Origin: IMCC26256 sp037146835
GTDB lineage: Bacteria; Actinomycetota; Acidimicrobiia; IMCC26256
Length of the DNA: 31,850 bases
Assembly (NCBI GenBank): GCA_037146835.1
Contig: JBAWWI010000016.1
Coordinates: 1 to 31,850 of the forward strand
Direction: 5' to 3'
Made by a program: the position numbers and the translations under genes. Below, piece by piece: positions 1 through 7,186 of the stretch. The notes under the pieces were generated by a model that had not been told where the DNA came from, made no database searches, and saw nothing but the letters and a program-made list of their open reading frames with translations. Position 1 is the stretch's first letter. Every line of letters starts with the position of its first letter.

Positions 1-70
1 AAACACCTTCGCCACCGCCTCTCTCTCCTACCCCCCCCTTGGAGAGAGAGGCGGTGGCGAAGTTGTTTTT
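1..70 (+). terminator. Long GC-rich hairpin followed by a T-rich run; probable intrinsic terminator
   Basis: Bases 7-28 and 41-62 are perfect inverted copies (22 bp). After one mismatch the pairing continues for 5 more bases (1-5 with 64-68). The loop is 12 nt and contains eight consecutive C. The plus strand continues into TTGTTTTT, as expected for a Rho-independent terminator of a plus-strand gene lying to the left of the window. The minus-strand gene at 181-1017 also ends toward it, so it may act in both directions. The stem is much longer than in most terminators, so a mobile palindromic repeat is an alternative. Confidence 0.55.
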
Positions 71-92
71 GAAGGCCCTCTTTAAAAGCCCC

Positions 93-228
93 TCTTTAAA
101 AGCCCCTGAACGTTGGGTCGCGTTTCTCTCGCATCGCCGCTGTCTCTATGTCGCGGCGGTGCTTGTCTTAGAAGCCGTCTTTAAAAGCCCCTGAACGTTG
201 GGTCGCGTTTCTCTCGCATCGCCGCTGT
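93..228. repeat. 51-bp exact direct repeat (93-143 and 178-228) copying the 3' end of the adjacent crotonase gene
   Basis: Bases 93-143 are identical to 178-228, with an 85-bp offset. The right copy contains the last codons and TAA stop of the minus-strand crotonase gene (ending REKRDPTFRGF). The left copy lies downstream of that stop and would encode the same ending, but an in-frame stop about 20 codons upstream means it cannot be a gene. Just left, a 14-bp unit TCTTTAAAAGCCCC is tandemly doubled (79-92, 93-106). The similarity continues a few bases further left of both copies (gaaggccc at 71, gaagccg at 171). This is most simply a local tandem duplication. Confidence 0.85.
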
Positions 229-1017
229 TCTCTCTTGCGAGTCAGCGGTAGCGATGTTGAGCTCCACGAAGAGCCCCTCCTGCTCGAGTACTACAGAGCG
301 ACCATTCTCAACAGACGAGTGCAGAAGTTGCTTTGCCCATCCGAGCACCTTGGTGGGCTTTGATGCCAAGCGCTCAGCCATCTCTCTGACGTATGAGTCG
401 AGCTCGTCACCAGGGACCACTCGATTGATTATGCCGAGCGCAAGCGCCTCAGGGGCTGAGATCGTCTCTCCGAGCATCACGATCTCTTTTGCGCGATGCA
501 TGCCAACAATCTGAGGTAGCAGATATGCGAAGCCTCCATCGGGAAGTAGTCCACGAGATGCAAATACATCTACAAAACGTGCTGTATCGGAGGCGACTAC
601 TAAGTCAGCAGCTAGGGCCAGCATCGCTCCGCCGCCTGCTGCGGTTCCGTTCATCGCTGCGATAATCGGCTTCTGGCAATCCTGCATGGACTCCATTAGG
701 CGCTGAAAGCCGCTGCGCATCATCTCGACTGCGCTCCCGACTATGAAATCTGGTGCACCCTCTGGAAGGGCCGGAGGGGTTGGGCGTACTCGTAGGTCAG
801 CGCCGGTGCAGAAGTGTCGATCGCCCGCACCAGTTAGCACAATCGCTCGAATGTTTAGATCGGAGTGTGCGCTTGTGAAGTGCTCTATGAGCCGATCGCG
901 CACGTAGTAAGGAATTGCATTCGACATCTCAACTCGATTGATCGTGAGAGTGAGCACCCCATTCACGAGTGATGCGAGTAGTTCGTTCTCAACGTCTTGG
1001 GTTGGTGTGGATGTCAT
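181..1017 (-). CDS. Crotonase-fold enoyl-CoA hydratase/isomerase family protein (PaaG-like)
   Basis: 278 aa, acting on an acyl-CoA thioester in the cytoplasm. Crotonase signatures are visible: the CoA/oxyanion segment CTGADL and the second oxyanion loop AAMNGTAAGGGAM. The two glutamates that hydrate in classical enoyl-CoA hydratases are not there (GGGAM instead of GGxE; FVDVFASRG instead of FxxxExxxG). The following LLPDGG carries an Asp where PaaG-type isomerases place theirs. I therefore favour an isomerase-like role over a hydratase. The chosen ATG at 1017 has an AAGGAG Shine-Dalgarno 6 nt upstream (1024-1029). The frame stays open to 1347, but that extension is not crotonase-like and would run into the divergent ferredoxin gene. 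The last codons lie in the duplicated 51-bp repeat. Substrate unknown. Confidence 0.88.
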   Translation of the reverse strand: MTSTPTQDVENELLASLVNGVLTLTINRVEMSNAIPYYVRDRLIEHFTSAHSDLNIRAIVLTGAGDRHFCTGADLRVRPTPPALPEGAPDFIVGSAVEMMRSGFQRLMESMQDCQKPIIAAMNGTAAGGGAMLALAADLVVASDTARFVDVFASRGLLPDGGFAYLLPQIVGMHRAKEIVMLGETISAPEALALGIINRVVPGDELDSYVREMAERLASKPTKVLGWAKQLLHSSVENGRSVVLEQEGLFVELNIATADSQERTAAMREKRDPTFRGF

Positions 1018-1172
1018 GGCTGTCTCCTTGGGCTGAGATCTCTTCTGGAATCTAGAATTAGGTTCAGAGCATAGGGGGGTCGTCTCGACATGGGCTCCCT
1101 CGTGACGCTCCGGTATGGTTAGGGAATCCTGGCGGGCCAGAAGCGCCAGCAAATTGAGGAGGAGCGACGAGT

Positions 1173-1364
1173 ATGAAAATTTCAGTTGACTTTGATCTCT
1201 GTAAAAGCAACGCAGTCTGCATGGCATCTGCCCCAGAGATATTTGAGGTACGAGACGACGGTTACCTCTACGTTCTCCAGGAAGAGCCGGACGAGACTCA
1301 CCGCCAAGCCGTAGAAGAGGCTGCGAGCCTCTGCCCAACTCGCGCAATAACAGTTGAGGGCTAA
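1173..1364 (+). CDS. Small single-cluster ferredoxin (probably [3Fe-4S]) of the P450-partner type
   Basis: 63 aa, a soluble electron carrier. Cysteines 10, 16 and 54 (DLCKSNAVC ... SLCP) give the C-x5-C...C-P pattern of one-cluster ferredoxins that reduce actinobacterial cytochromes P450. The position that would hold the fourth ligand of a [4Fe-4S] cluster is Asn13, which suggests a [3Fe-4S] cluster. The ATG has a strong GGAGG-containing leader (gaggaggagcgacgagt). A ferredoxin reductase gene starts 8 bp after its stop, so the two form an operon. I infer that they serve the P450 at 12032-13285, the only P450 in the window, although the genes are 11 kb apart. Confidence 0.9.
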   Translation: MKISVDFDLCKSNAVCMASAPEIFEVRDDGYLYVLQEEPDETHRQAVEEAASLCPTRAITVEG

Positions 1365-1372
1365 GCGCTGTA

Positions 1373-2566
1373 GTGGAGAGAATCGCGATAGTCGGTGCAT
1401 CGTTAGCAGGGCTTCGTTGCGCTGAGTCCCTGAGGCGTGAAGGCTTTACTGGCGCATTGACAATTGTCGGCGCTGAGGAGCACTTGCCCTATGACCGTCC
1501 ACCGCTCTCGAAAGAGTTCCTAACGGCTGAGTTTGAAGCGGAGCGTCTAGCGCTACGAACTGCACCCTACGAAGACCTTAAGGCCGATTTGATTTTGGGG
1601 CAGCGTGCTCAATCATTGAATATCGAAGCACGCAGCATCACGCTTGCCTCCGGTAAAGAAGTCGATTTTGATGGCTTAGTCATCGCAACAGGTGCAGCCC
1701 CACGGAACTTGCAAATTGCCGATGGCATCTCGGGTGTAATGACTCTGCGCACCCTTGACGACGCTGCTCGGCTCAAAGCGGCGATTGAAGAGCGCAAGCG
1801 AATCTGCGTAATTGGTGCAGGATTTATTGGATCAGAGGTCGCTGCAACTGCACGCGGACTCGGACTAAACGTCACCGTGTTAGAGGCTGGTGATCAGCCA
1901 ATGCTGCGAGGCGTTGGGCCCATCATTGGAGAGACTCTCGCAGAGCTTCATCGCAGCAATGGTGTTGATCTGCGAACAGGGGTGGAGATCGAATCTATAG
2001 AGCAGATTGGCGAGGCAGTTCGTGTCAACATCGCCGGGGAGGCATCGGTTGAGTGTGACCTTGTTCTGCTTGCAGTTGGCGCTGCGCCGGTTACTCAGTG
2101 GTTGGAGAGCTCGGGCCTTACCCTCAATGATGGAGTGGTCTGCGACGCAACGCTGTTAGCCGCCCCAGGGATTGTCTGCGCAGGTGATGTCGCTCGATGG
2201 CCTAATCCGCTCTTCGGTGGCGAGTCGATGCGCGTCGAGCATTGGACCAACGCAGTCGAGCAGGGGATGCACGCAGCTAAAAGACTCCTCTCGGATGATG
2301 ACAGCGCTCCTGAGTTCTCAACAGTTCCTTTTGTTTGGTCAGAGCAATACGGCATAAAGATTCAAGCTGCCGGGCGCTTCTCTGGGGAGGATCGCATGGA
2401 GGTGGTTTATGGGAGCACCGATGATGCTCGTTTTGTCTCGATATTCGAGCGCCAAGGGAGAATCTCCGGGGTGATCGGCTTCTCTGAACCCAGACGCGTG
2501 ATGCAGTATCGAAGACTCATTGGAGCGGGCGCTCCCTTCGATGACGCGTTAGGCGCATCGCTCTAA
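1373..2566 (+). CDS. FAD/NAD(P)H-dependent ferredoxin reductase
   Basis: 397 aa. It transfers electrons from NAD(P)H through FAD to a ferredoxin such as the one encoded just upstream. An N-terminal FAD-binding Rossmann motif is seen (IAIVGASLAGLRCAESL, residues 4-20), then a second nucleotide-binding motif (ICVIGAGFIGSEVAA, around residue 145) and the FAD-contact segment GIVCAGDVARWPN near residue 265. Length and order fit the rubredoxin/putidaredoxin-reductase-like family. The start is GTG at 1373; GAGGG lies about 12 nt upstream and the gene is probably translationally coupled to the ferredoxin. The exact partner is inferred from adjacency. Confidence 0.92.
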   Translation: MERIAIVGASLAGLRCAESLRREGFTGALTIVGAEEHLPYDRPPLSKEFLTAEFEAERLALRTAPYEDLKADLILGQRAQSLNIEARSITLASGKEVDFDGLVIATGAAPRNLQIADGISGVMTLRTLDDAARLKAAIEERKRICVIGAGFIGSEVAATARGLGLNVTVLEAGDQPMLRGVGPIIGETLAELHRSNGVDLRTGVEIESIEQIGEAVRVNIAGEASVECDLVLLAVGAAPVTQWLESSGLTLNDGVVCDATLLAAPGIVCAGDVARWPNPLFGGESMRVEHWTNAVEQGMHAAKRLLSDDDSAPEFSTVPFVWSEQYGIKIQAAGRFSGEDRMEVVYGSTDDARFVSIFERQGRISGVIGFSEPRRVMQYRRLIGAGAPFDDALGASL

Positions 2567-2594
2567 GAAACCACATGCGAGGTGGCTTACCCCG

Positions 2595-2600
2595 TACGAT
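2595..2600 (+). promoter_or_regulatory. Leaderless -10 box (TACGAT) for pimB
   Basis: TACGAT ends 6 nt before the ATG at 2607 and there is no Shine-Dalgarno sequence. This is the spacing at which transcription would begin at or next to the start codon, as in leaderless actinobacterial mRNAs. Confidence 0.5.
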
Positions 2601-2606
2601 CAGGGC

Positions 2607-3773
2607 ATGGGCTCTCTCCTCGTTACCAATGACTTTCCGCCCAAGGTTGGTGGGATTCAGTCGTATCTCCATGAGCTTTGGCTTCGACTTCCTCACGACG
2701 AAACAACCGTTCTGACAACTCCCTATATAGGCGCATCAGATTTCGATACTGCTCAGCCATTTCGTGTCGAGCGCATTCGGGAGCAAGTGATGCTGCCAAC
2801 GAGCTCTCTCGCTTCGCGTATTGACAGCCTCGCTAAAGAGGTCTCAGCGGATGTCATTTTTCTAGATCCAGCGCTACCGCTCGGCTCACTTGGAAGGCGA
2901 CTCAAGTCGGCTCCCCACATTGTGATTGCGCACGGCGCCGAGATCACTGTCCCGGGGCGTTTGCCTGGTACTCATCGCATGCTGGGTCGTGTTCTGCGCG
3001 ATGCGAGGGGGGTAGTAGCGGCAGGGGAGTACCCAGCGCGTGAGTGCGTAAGCGCCGCAGGGAGAGACCTTGACGGGTTAGTAGTTCCTCCTGGGGTAGA
3101 TGTTGATCGCTTTAGGCCTGTTGCAGATGCGGCTGAGCGAGCGGCGGGGAGAGTCTCCTTAGGCCTCGATCCAGATCGCCCGCTTGTTGTAGCCGTAAGC
3201 CGACTCGTTCCGCGCAAGGGGTTCGATGTGTTGATCGAGGCGATAGCAGGGTTGGATTCCGCGGTTGTTCTCGCTATCGCTGGTGCTGGCCGAGATGCAG
3301 AGCGCCTAAGAAAGATTGCCGCAAAGCATGACCTGCTTCGGTCAGGGCGCGTGAAGTTTTTAGGGCGAGTTCCAAACGATGAACTCTTGACGCTCTACCG
3401 AGTCGGCGATGTGTTTGCCGCTCCATGCCGGGACCGATGGGGAGGTCTTGAGGCCGAGGGATTTGGGATCGTCTTTCTTGAGGCTGCTGCGAGTGGAGTG
3501 CCGTCGATTGCAGGGCGTAGTGGTGGGAGTCATGAAGCTGTCATCGATGCTGAGACTGGTTACGTTGTGGATCCTCACGATGTCGTCGAGATCCGTCAGC
3601 GAGTTAGCGATCTGCTCGGCGATGATTCGCTCCGAAACGCCATGGGGGAGCGCGCTCGAAAATGGGCGACCGAGGAGTGCTCATACGACGCTCGGGTTGT
3701 CCCGCTGAGCCGTCTCGCCAGCGGAGACTTAAGCGGCCTCGCCCCGCTCCCCAGTAAACCCAGCCAGCAATAG
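2607..3773 (+). CDS. pimB: GT4 glycosyltransferase, PimB'-like GDP-mannose-dependent phosphatidylinositol-mannoside mannosyltransferase
   Basis: 388 aa. Predicted to transfer the second mannose to phosphatidylinositol mannoside at the cytoplasmic face of the membrane. The N-terminus LLVTNDFPPKVGGIQSYL is the hallmark of mycobacterial PimB' (Rv2188c) and relatives. A GT-B fold is supported by VAVSRLVPRKGFDVLIEA near residue 200 (start of the donor domain), LGRVPNDELLTLYRVGDVFAAPC, and the E-x7-E donor-binding segment EAEGFGIVFLEAAASGVPSIA. The downstream order (membrane protein, SRPBCC protein, acidic protein, ROK kinase) resembles the pimB/glkA neighbourhood of other actinomycetes. The C-terminal tail of about 25 residues is variable. 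Confidence 0.85.
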   Translation: MGSLLVTNDFPPKVGGIQSYLHELWLRLPHDETTVLTTPYIGASDFDTAQPFRVERIREQVMLPTSSLASRIDSLAKEVSADVIFLDPALPLGSLGRRLKSAPHIVIAHGAEITVPGRLPGTHRMLGRVLRDARGVVAAGEYPARECVSAAGRDLDGLVVPPGVDVDRFRPVADAAERAAGRVSLGLDPDRPLVVAVSRLVPRKGFDVLIEAIAGLDSAVVLAIAGAGRDAERLRKIAAKHDLLRSGRVKFLGRVPNDELLTLYRVGDVFAAPCRDRWGGLEAEGFGIVFLEAAASGVPSIAGRSGGSHEAVIDAETGYVVDPHDVVEIRQRVSDLLGDDSLRNAMGERARKWATEECSYDARVVPLSRLASGDLSGLAPLPSKPSQQ

Positions 3774-3809
3774 ATAGACGCCAAGAGTCTTCTGGAGGTT
3801 GGAGTTGGG

Positions 3810-4355
3810 GTGCGGTCGGAGCGCCGGTACTCTCTGCGTATGTCTGCGGCGTCCACCCCAAGCGAGATTGGCCCCACCGGTCATCGTGCCTTGGGGATAT
3901 TCATCGTAAGAGCCTCTTGGATATCGACGGCATTGTTTGGCCTCCTTGTGATCCCGCCTGTATTCGGCTTTGAGCCAATTGACGGGCTCTCAGTTGGGGT
4001 CTCAATGCTCTACCTCCTTCTCGCAATGGTGATCTGGAGCTGGGCGCTGGTCCTAGCGGCGCTCCGAACCACCCGCGGAGACGATGTTCAAATTGCGAGC
4101 CTCTTCTTGGTCCAGGGCGATGTGAAGGCAACCCCACGAGTGAGCCTCTACCTTTCACTCTGCGTCTCCATCGCAATTACGGCGGTTGGGGCCACGGCGG
4201 ATCCCTTTGTCGTTCTTGCTCCTATGCTGCCCCTAGGTTTGGTTGGGCTGTGGGGGGCACGCAATGGTGTGTACCCTGCACGGAGCGGAGTCACGCAACG
4301 GGCTCGCAAGGATGACGCTGAGAAACTGGGATCAGATCCCCAGGAGAGGAGCTAG
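3810..4355 (+). CDS. Conserved-type integral membrane protein, four predicted helices, function unknown
   Basis: 181 aa if started at GTG 3810, which has GGAGG and GGAG sequences just upstream; ATG 3840 is an alternative giving 171 aa. Hydrophobic segments occur near residues 29-52, 60-86, 111-128 and 131-150, with a basic, polar C-terminal tail. I recognise no enzymatic motif. It lies between pimB and an SRPBCC gene and ends 5 bp before that gene's ATG, so it is very likely cotranscribed. A role in envelope glycolipid synthesis is a guess from context only. Confidence 0.75.
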   Translation: MRSERRYSLRMSAASTPSEIGPTGHRALGIFIVRASWISTALFGLLVIPPVFGFEPIDGLSVGVSMLYLLLAMVIWSWALVLAALRTTRGDDVQIASLFLVQGDVKATPRVSLYLSLCVSIAITAVGATADPFVVLAPMLPLGLVGLWGARNGVYPARSGVTQRARKDDAEKLGSDPQERS

Positions 4356-4360
4356 GCGAG

Positions 4361-4798
4361 ATGTCGGAGACGGTGCATGAACGCATTCGTATTGAAGCTG
4401 ATGTTGATCATTGCTTGGCGGTGGTTCTTGACTTCGAGGCCTATCCAGAGTGGGCTCGCGACCTAAAGAAGGTCACAGTTCTTGAACGCGATGGAGAGGG
4501 GCGAGGCACCTCTGTTGAGTACCGCGCTGCAGCAATGGGGAAATCTGTTACGTATGTATTGACATACGATTACTCGGCTCTCCCGGAGCGGCTCTCTTGG
4601 GTTCTTGATCACGGCGACTCCCTTCGTTCGCTCGACGGTACGTACCGTTTTGAGCCAGATGGCGCTGCAACGCGAGTTCACTATGACTTAGCGGTTGAGA
4701 TATCGATTCCTCTTCCTGGTTTGATCAAACGAAGAGCTGCCGGGATGATCACAGGCACTGCGTTGAAGGATCTAAAGCGCGCTGCTGAGAGCGAATGA
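4361..4798 (+). CDS. SRPBCC (START/polyketide-cyclase-like) family protein
   Basis: 145 aa. The start SETVHERIRIEADVDHCLAVV, followed by DFEAYPEWARDLKKVTV and the C-terminal helix IKRRAAGMITGTALKDLKRAAE, is the usual helix-grip layout of the SRPBCC family, which forms a hydrophobic cavity for lipids or other small molecules. It resembles the protein beside pimB in mycobacteria (Rv2185c-like). The ATG follows a GGAGAGGAG leader. No catalytic residue can be named. Context suggests lipid or glycolipid handling. Confidence 0.85.
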   Translation: MSETVHERIRIEADVDHCLAVVLDFEAYPEWARDLKKVTVLERDGEGRGTSVEYRAAAMGKSVTYVLTYDYSALPERLSWVLDHGDSLRSLDGTYRFEPDGAATRVHYDLAVEISIPLPGLIKRRAAGMITGTALKDLKRAAESE

Positions 4799-4813
4799 TG
4801 CGGAGGCCAGATT

Positions 4814-5338
4814 ATGCGTGACCCTGGTACGCCTCGACGTAATCCATTCTTTGAGCACACCTTTGACGAGAGTCAAGATGACGGAGTTGCTTTTGTTGGC
4901 GCCCCTGATGAAAGGGTCGAGCCTCATCTTCACGCGCTCGGCGATTTGAGAGACGATTTCAGAGACGATTTCCGAGACGCCGACTCCTCTGGCGAGGGCG
5001 ATACCTTCGGCGAGTGGGGAGACGACTGGGGTGACGACTGGTTCGAGACCATGAACGGAGGTGGCGAGGCTCCACGCTCCTCCGATGCTCTTGGAGGCAT
5101 TGCCTCTTTGGTAGCCGCGCTAGCCGAGGCTCAGCCAGAGGCCGTCGAGCATCTAGTTACTGCAGCACACGAGGTAGTTCTTGCGGTTAAGACCGTCGTT
5201 GACGCTGCAGAACAGGCCCTTGCGCAGCAGAGGAGTGACCTCGCTGAGCAGCGTGCAGGTCGAGAAGAGTCTGCGTCTGCGCGATATGACGAACCCTTTG
5301 GTGCGGAGGACAATTCGCACCAACAAGATCTCGGATGA
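4814..5338 (+). CDS. Acidic low-complexity protein with internal repeats; unknown function
   Basis: 174 aa, unusually rich in Asp and Glu. Residues around 45-80 hold two short repeat blocks, RDDFRDDFRDAD and GEWGDDWGDDW, each reflected in a 12-bp tandem DNA duplication (4949-4972 exact; 5015-5038 with one mismatch). The C-terminal half is an Ala-rich amphipathic segment (ALAEAQPEAVEHLVTAAHEVV and on), probably helical or coiled-coil. A GGAGG Shine-Dalgarno precedes the ATG. The gene overlaps the ROK kinase start by 4 bp (ATGA). Many actinomycete pimB-glkA regions carry a small acidic protein here. No function can be assigned. Confidence 0.75.
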   Translation: MRDPGTPRRNPFFEHTFDESQDDGVAFVGAPDERVEPHLHALGDLRDDFRDDFRDADSSGEGDTFGEWGDDWGDDWFETMNGGGEAPRSSDALGGIASLVAALAEAQPEAVEHLVTAAHEVVLAVKTVVDAAEQALAQQRSDLAEQRAGREESASARYDEPFGAEDNSHQQDLG

Positions 5339-6276
5339 CAATTACAGCCGGAATAGATATTGGTGGAACGAACCTGCGTGCAGCCGCGGTCTTGGTAGAT
5401 GGAACAATCGTCGCGGAGGCGAGTGTGCTCGCTCCGGCCGGTTGGGTCGCACTGCGCGACTCAATGGTGACACTCATCCAAGACCTGCGAGCAGAGGTTC
5501 CTGAGCTCGCAGCGGTAGGGGTTGGTGCCGCGGGAATGGTTGATCGCACCGGCGTAGTTGCGTACTCGCCGAATGTACATGCATTTGCGGCCTCACCTGT
5601 TCGATCTGATCTTGAGGAGCGGCTCTTGCTCCCGATCGCAGTTGATAATGATGCAAACGTCGCAGCGTTGGCCGAGGCTCGCCTTGGCGCGGCAAGAGGT
5701 TGTGCGCATGCACTCGTGATTACTCTCGGTACCGGAATCGGCGGTGGAGTTCTAGTCGATGGGGAGGTGCTGCGCGGCGCTCATGGTTTTGCTGCAGAGG
5801 TAGGGCACTTTCAGATCGACCCCCTAGGGCCAATGTGTGCATGTGGAGAGAGAGGGCATTGGGAGGCCCTCGCCTCTGGTAATGCACTCGGGATGATGGG
5901 GCGTGAGGCGGCTGCCGCGGGTAGAGGCAAGGCCCTGATCGCTCTAGCCGGAGACATCGAAGCAGTTCGAGGTGACCACGTTGGGGAGGCATCTCTCGCG
6001 GGCGACCCAGAGGCGCTTGCGATCCTTGATCGATACGCCGAGCAGGTCGCAATTGGTTTAGTAGGGCTTGCCAATATCCTTGACCCGGAGCGGATTGTGA
6101 TCTCAGGCGGCTTGGTCGCTCTCGGCGATGTGCTGCTCGACCCAGTCAGATCGCATTTCTTGGGGCGCGTGGAGGGGGCGAGTGCGAGGGAGACCTTGAC
6201 GATTGTTGCCGCCAAATTGGGGACTCAGGCTGGTGTAGTTGGAGCTGCTCTCCTAGCGCGCGACCTAATTCTTTGA
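5335..6276 (+). CDS. ROK-family glucokinase
   Basis: 313 aa. ATP-dependent phosphorylation of glucose or a related sugar, cytoplasmic. The N-terminal phosphate motif is AGIDIGGTNLRAA (residues 5-17), the catalytic Asp106 lies in VDNDAN, and GTGIGGG is at 132-138. The ROK zinc motif is present as H158 ... C168-A-C170-G-E-R-G-H175: the usual third cysteine of CxCGxxGC is His here, still a possible zinc ligand. The start overlaps the preceding stop (ATGA), so translation is coupled. Position in the pimB region and length support a glucokinase, though other ROK sugars are possible. Confidence 0.85.
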   Translation: MTITAGIDIGGTNLRAAAVLVDGTIVAEASVLAPAGWVALRDSMVTLIQDLRAEVPELAAVGVGAAGMVDRTGVVAYSPNVHAFAASPVRSDLEERLLLPIAVDNDANVAALAEARLGAARGCAHALVITLGTGIGGGVLVDGEVLRGAHGFAAEVGHFQIDPLGPMCACGERGHWEALASGNALGMMGREAAAAGRGKALIALAGDIEAVRGDHVGEASLAGDPEALAILDRYAEQVAIGLVGLANILDPERIVISGGLVALGDVLLDPVRSHFLGRVEGASARETLTIVAAKLGTQAGVVGAALLARDLIL

Positions 6277-7130
6277 GTGGTAGCTCTGGGAGTCATCCCC
6301 CCAGTAATTGGTTGAGTCTCGGACTTACCCTCCCATTCTTTAGGGAGGATGCAGAGGCGCTCATAGAGGTTGCTGTTGCTGCGGAGTCGGTTGGCCTTGA
6401 CGCTGTGTTCGCGTACGACCACCTATTTAGGTATGGCGCCGATGGTGAGGTTCGTCCGGCGCTTGAGTTCTCGGCAGCTCTCGGGGCACTCTGCGCCGAG
6501 ACAAGTTCAATAGCCATTGCCTCTCTAGTAGCGCGAGCAACGCTTCGTCCGCCAGCTGTCCTGTCCGGCATTTTTAAGACGGCGCAACGCATTGCAGGCG
6601 AACGCGTAATCGCAGGCATCGGAGCGGGCGACGCGCAGAGTCGCGATGAGATGGAGCAGTTCGGCTACAACTTCGGTGACGTTTCATCGAGGGTCGAGGC
6701 GCTTAAATTCACGGCTGAGCAATTGGTCGATGCAGGTATCCCTGTCTGGGTCGGCGGGGATCCAAAGTATGTAGGCGAGGCAGTGATGACAGCCGATGGT
6801 TGGAACCGTTGGGGCGTCGATCTAAATCGCTTTACACGCGAAGCGGCGCAACTCATCTCCGAGCGAGAGAATCGTGGAGGCGAGCCTCTCGTTATTTCGT
6901 GGGGCGGATTATGCGTCCTTGGTTCAACCGACGATGAGGCGATGGAGAAGGCCGACCGACTCGGCGCATCCCATGTGGCATTGGTGGGAGGCCCGCAACG
7001 AGTAGCTGAGTTGCTTGTGGGCTACGTGGATGCGGGGGCTTCTTGGATTGCTCTAGGACCGATTGATTCGTCCGATCCATCAAATGCCATTCATGCGAAG
7101 GCGATTAGGGATCTTCTCAACGAACGGTGA
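6273..7130 (+). CDS. LLM-class (luciferase-like, probably F420- or FMN-dependent) oxidoreductase
   Basis: 285 aa. The segments LGLTLPFF, VGLDAVFAYDHLFRYG, LEFSAALGALCAETSSIAIASLV and IAGIGAGDAQSRDEMEQFG follow the TIM-barrel layout of the luciferase-like monooxygenase family. In actinomycetes many members use coenzyme F420; which cofactor applies here cannot be read from sequence. TTG 6273 overlaps the ROK stop (TTGA), implying coupling. A later TTG at 6312 would give a more typical N-terminus, so the start is uncertain by 13 residues. Substrate unknown. A steroid-related role is possible because related enzymes occur in mycobacterial cholesterol loci, but this copy sits in the pimB-side operon. 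Confidence 0.82.
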   Translation: MSGSSGSHPPSNWLSLGLTLPFFREDAEALIEVAVAAESVGLDAVFAYDHLFRYGADGEVRPALEFSAALGALCAETSSIAIASLVARATLRPPAVLSGIFKTAQRIAGERVIAGIGAGDAQSRDEMEQFGYNFGDVSSRVEALKFTAEQLVDAGIPVWVGGDPKYVGEAVMTADGWNRWGVDLNRFTREAAQLISERENRGGEPLVISWGGLCVLGSTDDEAMEKADRLGASHVALVGGPQRVAELLVGYVDAGASWIALGPIDSSDPSNAIHAKAIRDLLNER

Positions 7131-7139
7131 CGCATCTTG

Positions 7140-7185
7140 CGCTATTACTTGGAGCGACTTGGCGAGCCATGTCGCGCTAGTAGCG
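7140..7185. terminator. Nested hairpin between convergent genes; possible bidirectional terminator
   Basis: Outer arms CGCTATTA (7140-7147) and TAGTAGCG (7178-7185) pair over 8 bases with one G-U. Inner arms GCGAC (7154-7158) and GTCGC (7171-7175) pair perfectly. It fills the gap between the convergent LLM stop (7130) and TetR stop (7187). There is no clear T-run, so termination is an inference from position and structure. Confidence 0.4.
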
Positions 7186-7186
7186 A

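Noticed and set aside
1051..1070. GAA-N5-TTC near-palindrome as a second KstR site
   Set aside because: Spacing is one base off and outer bases do not match the consensus.
1018..1347. N-terminal extension of the crotonase ORF
   Set aside because: Not crotonase-like, overlaps the divergent ferredoxin gene, and ATG 1017 has a clear AAGGAG.
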